Assembly: GCA_041623475.1 (NCBI GenBank) | Contig: JBFJWU010000130.1 | Location: 1-8,846 of the forward strand | Length of the DNA stretch: 8,846 nucleotides | Direction: 5' to 3' | Source of the DNA: JBFJWU01 sp041623475 [NCBI: bacterium] | GTDB taxonomy: Bacteria; J088 | Shown: in pieces, positions 6,055 through 8,846 of the stretch | Layout: every line of letters starts with the position of its first letter | Numbering within the stretch: position 1 is the stretch's first letter | Notes under the pieces: model-generated | What the model was told of the DNA's origin: nothing | Databases searched by the model: none | Seen by the model: the letters and a program-made list of their open reading frames with translations, nothing else | Program-made: the position numbers and the translations under genes

Positions 6055-6957
6055 ATGTCTTTTTGTGAAAATCGAGTTGTAATCATTACTGGTGCGGGCC
6101 ATGGGATTGGGCGGGCGCATGCGTTGGCTTTTGCGGCTGCCGGGGCCAAGGTGGTTGTCAATGACCTGGGAACCAGCGGGGCGGGCGAGGGCGCGTCGGC
6201 CGGACCGGCCCAGCAGGTTGTTGATGAGATCACGGCGATGGGCGGCCAGGCGTTTGCCAATACCGATGATGTCACCGATTTTGACGCCATGGGTGCGCTG
6301 GTCCAGCTGACGATCGAGACGTTCGGTGGCCTGGATGTGGTGGTGAACAACGCCGGGTTCCTGCGGGACCGGATGTTTGTCAGCCTCAGCGAGGCCGAAT
6401 GGGATGCGGTGATCAAGGTCCACCTGAAGGGTCATTTCTGCCTCAGTCGCCATGCTGCCGCTTACTGGCGGGAGCAGTCCAAGGCCGGCAACCCGGTGGA
6501 CGCACGGATTATTAATACCAGTTCCGGCGCCGGTATCCTGGGCAGTGTCGGCCAGTCGACCTATTCGGCGGCCAAGGGCGGCATCGCGTCGCTGACGCTG
6601 GTCCAGGCCGCGGAAATGGGGCGGTACGGCGTGACCGCCAACGCGATTGCGCCGGCGGCGCGGACGCGGATGACCGAAGAAGTGTTCAAGGACATGATGG
6701 CCGCACCCGACGACGGCTTTGACGAGATGGACCCGGCCAACATATCGCCCCTGGTCGTCTGGCTGGGCAGCGCCGATTCCGGTGATGTGACCGGTCGGGT
6801 ATTCGAAAATGCTGGCGGCTGGATCAGTGTTGCCGATGGCTATCACCACGGTGACAAACACGATGAAGGTCGACAACTGGATCCTGCCGAAATCGGCACA
6901 ATTGTCCGCAAATTGATTGCCGAAGGGCCCAGGCCAACACCTGCGTATGGCGCATGA
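6055..6957 (+). CDS. NAD-type short-chain dehydrogenase/reductase, likely steroid CoA-intermediate or hydroxyacyl-CoA dehydrogenase
   Basis: The 300-residue protein is a classical SDR with a C-terminal extension beyond the usual 250. The cofactor motif is T12-G-A-G-H-G-I-G19. An Asp at the end of beta-2 (D37, V-N-D-L-G) favours NAD(H) over NADP(H). N98-N-A-G101 and the catalytic S157, Y170 and K174 are all present. The segment N-N-A-G-F-L-R-D-R-M-F resembles the dehydrogenase domain of peroxisomal multifunctional enzyme 2 / 17-beta-HSD type 4 and the SDRs (Rv3548c type) encoded beside echA20 in M. tuberculosis. Oxidation of a hydroxyl on a steroid or its CoA-thioester fragment is therefore likely; the exact step is inferred from context. 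ATG 6055 has GGGAG 7 bases upstream. The cassette between this gene and the crotonase gene appears to be a later insertion. Confidence 0.87.
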   Translation: MSFCENRVVIITGAGHGIGRAHALAFAAAGAKVVVNDLGTSGAGEGASAGPAQQVVDEITAMGGQAFANTDDVTDFDAMGALVQLTIETFGGLDVVVNNAGFLRDRMFVSLSEAEWDAVIKVHLKGHFCLSRHAAAYWREQSKAGNPVDARIINTSSGAGILGSVGQSTYSAAKGGIASLTLVQAAEMGRYGVTANAIAPAARTRMTEEVFKDMMAAPDDGFDEMDPANISPLVVWLGSADSGDVTGRVFENAGGWISVADGYHHGDKHDEGRQLDPAEIGTIVRKLIAEGPRPTPAYGA

Positions 6958-6969
6958 GTAATTACTCAT
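6954..6969. repeat. Perfect 16-bp palindrome over the SDR stop codon
   Basis: ATGAGTAATTACTCAT reads the same on both strands and contains the SDR stop TGA (6955-6957). It lies in the AT-rich 47-base gap before the symporter gene. It lacks a loop and a following T-run, so it is a poor terminator and better fits a dimeric protein-binding site, if it has a function at all. Confidence 0.6.
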
Positions 6970-7004
6970 AAATAATTGAAATAAAACAGACTTAAGCCCC
7001 ATAG

Positions 7005-7877
7005 ATGACTGCCCAGATGTTTCTGCCAGTGACGATCGGCCTGATTATGCTGTCGATGGGGCTGGGCCTGGTGCCCGACGACTTTCGCCGGATCGTGACG
7101 CAGCCACGGGCCGTGGTTGTGGGACTGCTGGGCCAGTTGGTCCTGTTGCCGATGTGTGGTTTTGCGATTGCCATCGGGTTGGACCTGGCGCCAGCGATGG
7201 CGGTGGGGCTGGTGGTGTTGGCTGCATGTCCCGGCGGGGCCCATTCAAACCTGTTTACCAACCTGGGGCGCGGCGATACGGCGCTGTCAGTAACCCTGAC
7301 CGCGATCAGTGGAGTCGTGACCGTCGTGTCGATTCCATTGCTGGTCGGGCTGGCATCGGGTGTGTTCCTGGGTGACCAGGCGGCGGTGGCGTTGCCGGTT
7401 GGCCAGACGATCGGACAACTGGTGCTGGTGGTACTTGTACCGCTGGCTGTTGGCATGATCCTGCGTGGTCGCTGGCCCGGCAGGGCGGGGATGCTGGAAA
7501 AATGGGCCAAAGGGCTGGCGGTGGCATTGCTGGCGATTATTGTCGTTGGCGCGGTTGCCCGTCAGTCCGGATTGGTACTGGAGCACGCCCGGAACGTCGG
7601 CGTGCCGGTTCTGTTGCTGAATGCCGGTACGATGTTGGCTGGTTTTGCGCTGGCGCGGCTGGTGTCGTTGCCGCCGGGGCAGGTGCTGGCCATCGTGCTT
7701 GAGATCGGTGTGCAGAACTCGGCGCTGGCTGTAGCGATCACACTGGGCCTGTTGAACAGCCTGGAAATGGCGGTTCCGGCGATTGTCTACAGCCTGCTGG
7801 TTTATGTTACGGCCGGGATGGTCGTTGTCATCGGACGGTGGTGGTTGCCGCCACAAACAAAGGAAGGAATTGCGTGA
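7005..7877 (+). CDS. BASS-family (bile acid:sodium symporter) carrier
   Basis: The 290-residue inner-membrane protein is almost entirely hydrophobic helices. Compared from memory with the Neisseria meningitidis bile acid transporter structure, every side-chain sodium ligand is kept at a constant offset of 33: Q44 (Q77), S81-N82 (S114-N115), S95 (S128), T99 (T132), E233 (E260) and Q237 (Q264). The family motifs C-P-G-G-A-H-S-N (75-82) and E-I-G-V-Q-N-S (233-239) are clear. The shorter N terminus means TM1 of the 10-helix bacterial form is missing, giving a 9-helix layout as in human NTCP. The steroid genes around it favour a steroid acid or bile-acid-like substrate, although BASS members also carry other organic anions. 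A stop codon (7002-7004) directly precedes ATG 7005, which has no evident SD. It lies 47 bases after the SDR and overlaps the 5-alpha-reductase by 4 bases. Confidence 0.87.
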   Translation: MTAQMFLPVTIGLIMLSMGLGLVPDDFRRIVTQPRAVVVGLLGQLVLLPMCGFAIAIGLDLAPAMAVGLVVLAACPGGAHSNLFTNLGRGDTALSVTLTAISGVVTVVSIPLLVGLASGVFLGDQAAVALPVGQTIGQLVLVVLVPLAVGMILRGRWPGRAGMLEKWAKGLAVALLAIIVVGAVARQSGLVLEHARNVGVPVLLLNAGTMLAGFALARLVSLPPGQVLAIVLEIGVQNSALAVAITLGLLNSLEMAVPAIVYSLLVYVTAGMVVVIGRWWLPPQTKEGIA

Positions 7878-8647
7878 AAGACTGGTTGCTGGATCCGGAA
7901 TTCTTCGACAACGTCCTGCTGGTACTGTCGATCATGATCCCCGTGATGTTTTTTGCCGAAAAGTGGATCAAGGCACCGATGGGCAAGCTGTCCCGCGACG
8001 GCTGGGGGCCGACAGTCAATCCGCAGGTGGGCTGGATCATCATGGAGATCGCCACGATCGTCGTGTTTTTCCCCGTCTTTTTCCTGGGCGAGCGGGCTTT
8101 GCAGCCGGTGCCGTTGTTTTTTGCCGTACTGTGGGGGCTGCAGTATTTTGACCGGACGTTGATCTATCCGTTTCGGCTGAACCCCAATTCGGCTCGCCTG
8201 GTGCTGTTCGTGCCGCTCAACGGATTCTTGTTCCAGTGCGTAAATTCTTACCTGAATGCGGCCTGGATTACCCAGTTTGGTCCTGATTACGGCAGCGGCT
8301 GGTGGACGGACCCCCGGTTTATTATCGGCGCGGTCGTGTTCCTGGCCGGATACCGGATCAACCGGCAAAGCGATGATATCCTGCGCAACCTGCGCAAACC
8401 AGGTGAAACCGGGTACAAGATTCCGCAGGGGGGCATGTTCAAATACGTGTCCTGCGCCCATTATTTTGGCGAAATCATCATGTGGTTTGGCTGGGCGTTG
8501 GCCACCTGGTCGCCGCCGGGGCTGGCGTTTGCGATCTTTACCGCCGCCAACATCGGCACCCGAGCCTGGAACCAGCACAAGTGGTACCACGAAAAGTTTC
8601 CCGACTATCCTGCTGAACGCAAGGCTGTGATTCCGTTTGTGATTTAG
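7874..8647 (+). CDS. 3-oxo-5-alpha-steroid 4-dehydrogenase (steroid 5-alpha-reductase) family membrane enzyme
   Basis: The 257-residue, multi-helix protein has the length of human SRD5A1/SRD5A2. Compared from memory with SRD5A2, the substrate-site residues fall at nearly the same numbers: E58 (E57), Y91 (Y91) and Y98 (Y98). NADPH-site residues follow at an offset of 3: N163, D167, R174 and E200. The stretch from I-L-R-N-L-R-K-P-G-E (169-178) through G-Y-K-I-P-Q-G-G (180-187) to F-G-E-I-I (198-202) and A-L-A-T-W-S is very close to animal enzymes. One difference is H196 where SRD5A2 has N193. The expected reaction is NADPH reduction of the C4-C5 double bond of a 3-oxo-4-ene steroid, though a related lipid is possible. 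The GTG start at 7874 has AGGAAGGA upstream and overlaps the symporter stop (GTGA), implying translational coupling. The in-frame ATG at 7838 lies inside the symporter gene and is less likely. Confidence 0.86.
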   Translation: MKDWLLDPEFFDNVLLVLSIMIPVMFFAEKWIKAPMGKLSRDGWGPTVNPQVGWIIMEIATIVVFFPVFFLGERALQPVPLFFAVLWGLQYFDRTLIYPFRLNPNSARLVLFVPLNGFLFQCVNSYLNAAWITQFGPDYGSGWWTDPRFIIGAVVFLAGYRINRQSDDILRNLRKPGETGYKIPQGGMFKYVSCAHYFGEIIMWFGWALATWSPPGLAFAIFTAANIGTRAWNQHKWYHEKFPDYPAERKAVIPFVI

Positions 8648-8724
8648 CAGCGGGGGTCGACGAATGATCTCGTTGTATTTGAACGCTGTGTGGGATCTTG
8701 TCGCCAGGATGCCTCCGGCGGGTC

Positions 8725-8746
8725 GCTTTTTGCTCGTCCAAAAAGC
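8725..8746. repeat. Small hairpin in the 3' intergenic region
   Basis: GCTTTTTG and CAAAAAGC form a perfect 8-bp stem with a 6-base loop, 77 bases after the reductase stop. A second small stem (GCTCC 8745-8749 with GGAGC 8757-8761) overlaps its right edge. The stem is A/T-rich and no T-run follows, so it is not a standard intrinsic terminator, though it may end or stabilise the operon transcript. The surrounding 8648-8846 shows no other convincing feature. Confidence 0.4.
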
Positions 8747-8846
8747 TCCGCAAAAAGGAGCGCCTCGCTGGGGCGGTACGGGAAAAACTCGCTACCGCTC
8801 AAACAGTTCCCCGTGGCTCAACGGGCAGGTGCGGGGCCGAACGGTC

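Noticed and set aside
6007-7002. A 331-codon open frame on the minus strand
   Set aside because: It is a shadow of the SDR gene, which has all catalytic motifs on the plus strand.
8664-8846. Open frame on the plus strand from ATG 8664 to the window end (61 codons)
   Set aside because: GGGGG lies upstream, but the product has unnatural composition, matches nothing known to me and contains the hairpin repeats. It could only be settled with the next stretch of sequence.

Overview
The window is GC-rich, densely packed bacterial DNA. GTG starts, clear Shine-Dalgarno (SD) sites, UbiB-type and DUF1295 proteins and the general protein style suggest Pseudomonadota, most likely an uncultured (perhaps marine) gammaproteobacterium. 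No rRNA, tRNA or marker gene fixes the taxon. The main theme is steroid or sterol metabolism.

Left part (1-4642). A fused cyclic-nucleotide-binding/ABC1 (UbiB-like) kinase gene runs leftward off the window edge. It is divergent from a 769-residue RND/MMPL-type transporter (1430-3739). The transporter converges, with 3 bases between stop codons, on a leftward DUF1295 membrane protein (3743-4642) of the steroid 5-alpha-reductase-like superfamily.

Right part (4643-8647). A divergent control region holds a perfect match to TNNAACNNGTTNNA, the published KstR operator pattern of actinobacterial steroid regulons. It sits inside a plausible sigma70 promoter. The rightward genes that follow are an EchA20-like crotonase (steroid ring D hydrolase), an NAD-type short-chain dehydrogenase like those beside echA20, a BASS-family (bile acid:sodium symporter) carrier with all expected sodium ligands, and a strikingly animal-like steroid 5-alpha-reductase overlapping the carrier gene by 4 bases. 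A reasonable reading is a transcription unit that takes up a steroid or bile-acid-like compound, reduces it, and handles late C/D-ring CoA intermediates. The other ring-degradation genes (for example ipdAB and ipdC) and the regulator are not in the window.

The crotonase and dehydrogenase genes are separated by a foreign-looking cassette of about 430-460 bp. It is AT-richer, is bounded by perfect 17-bp inverted repeats, and encodes a GxxExxY protein with an intact PD-(D/E)xK nuclease motif set. Removing it between two GGGAG copies leaves a normal 21-base operon spacer with an SD site, so it looks like an insertion into the operon.

The last 199 bases (8648-8846) hold small hairpins and no convincing gene.
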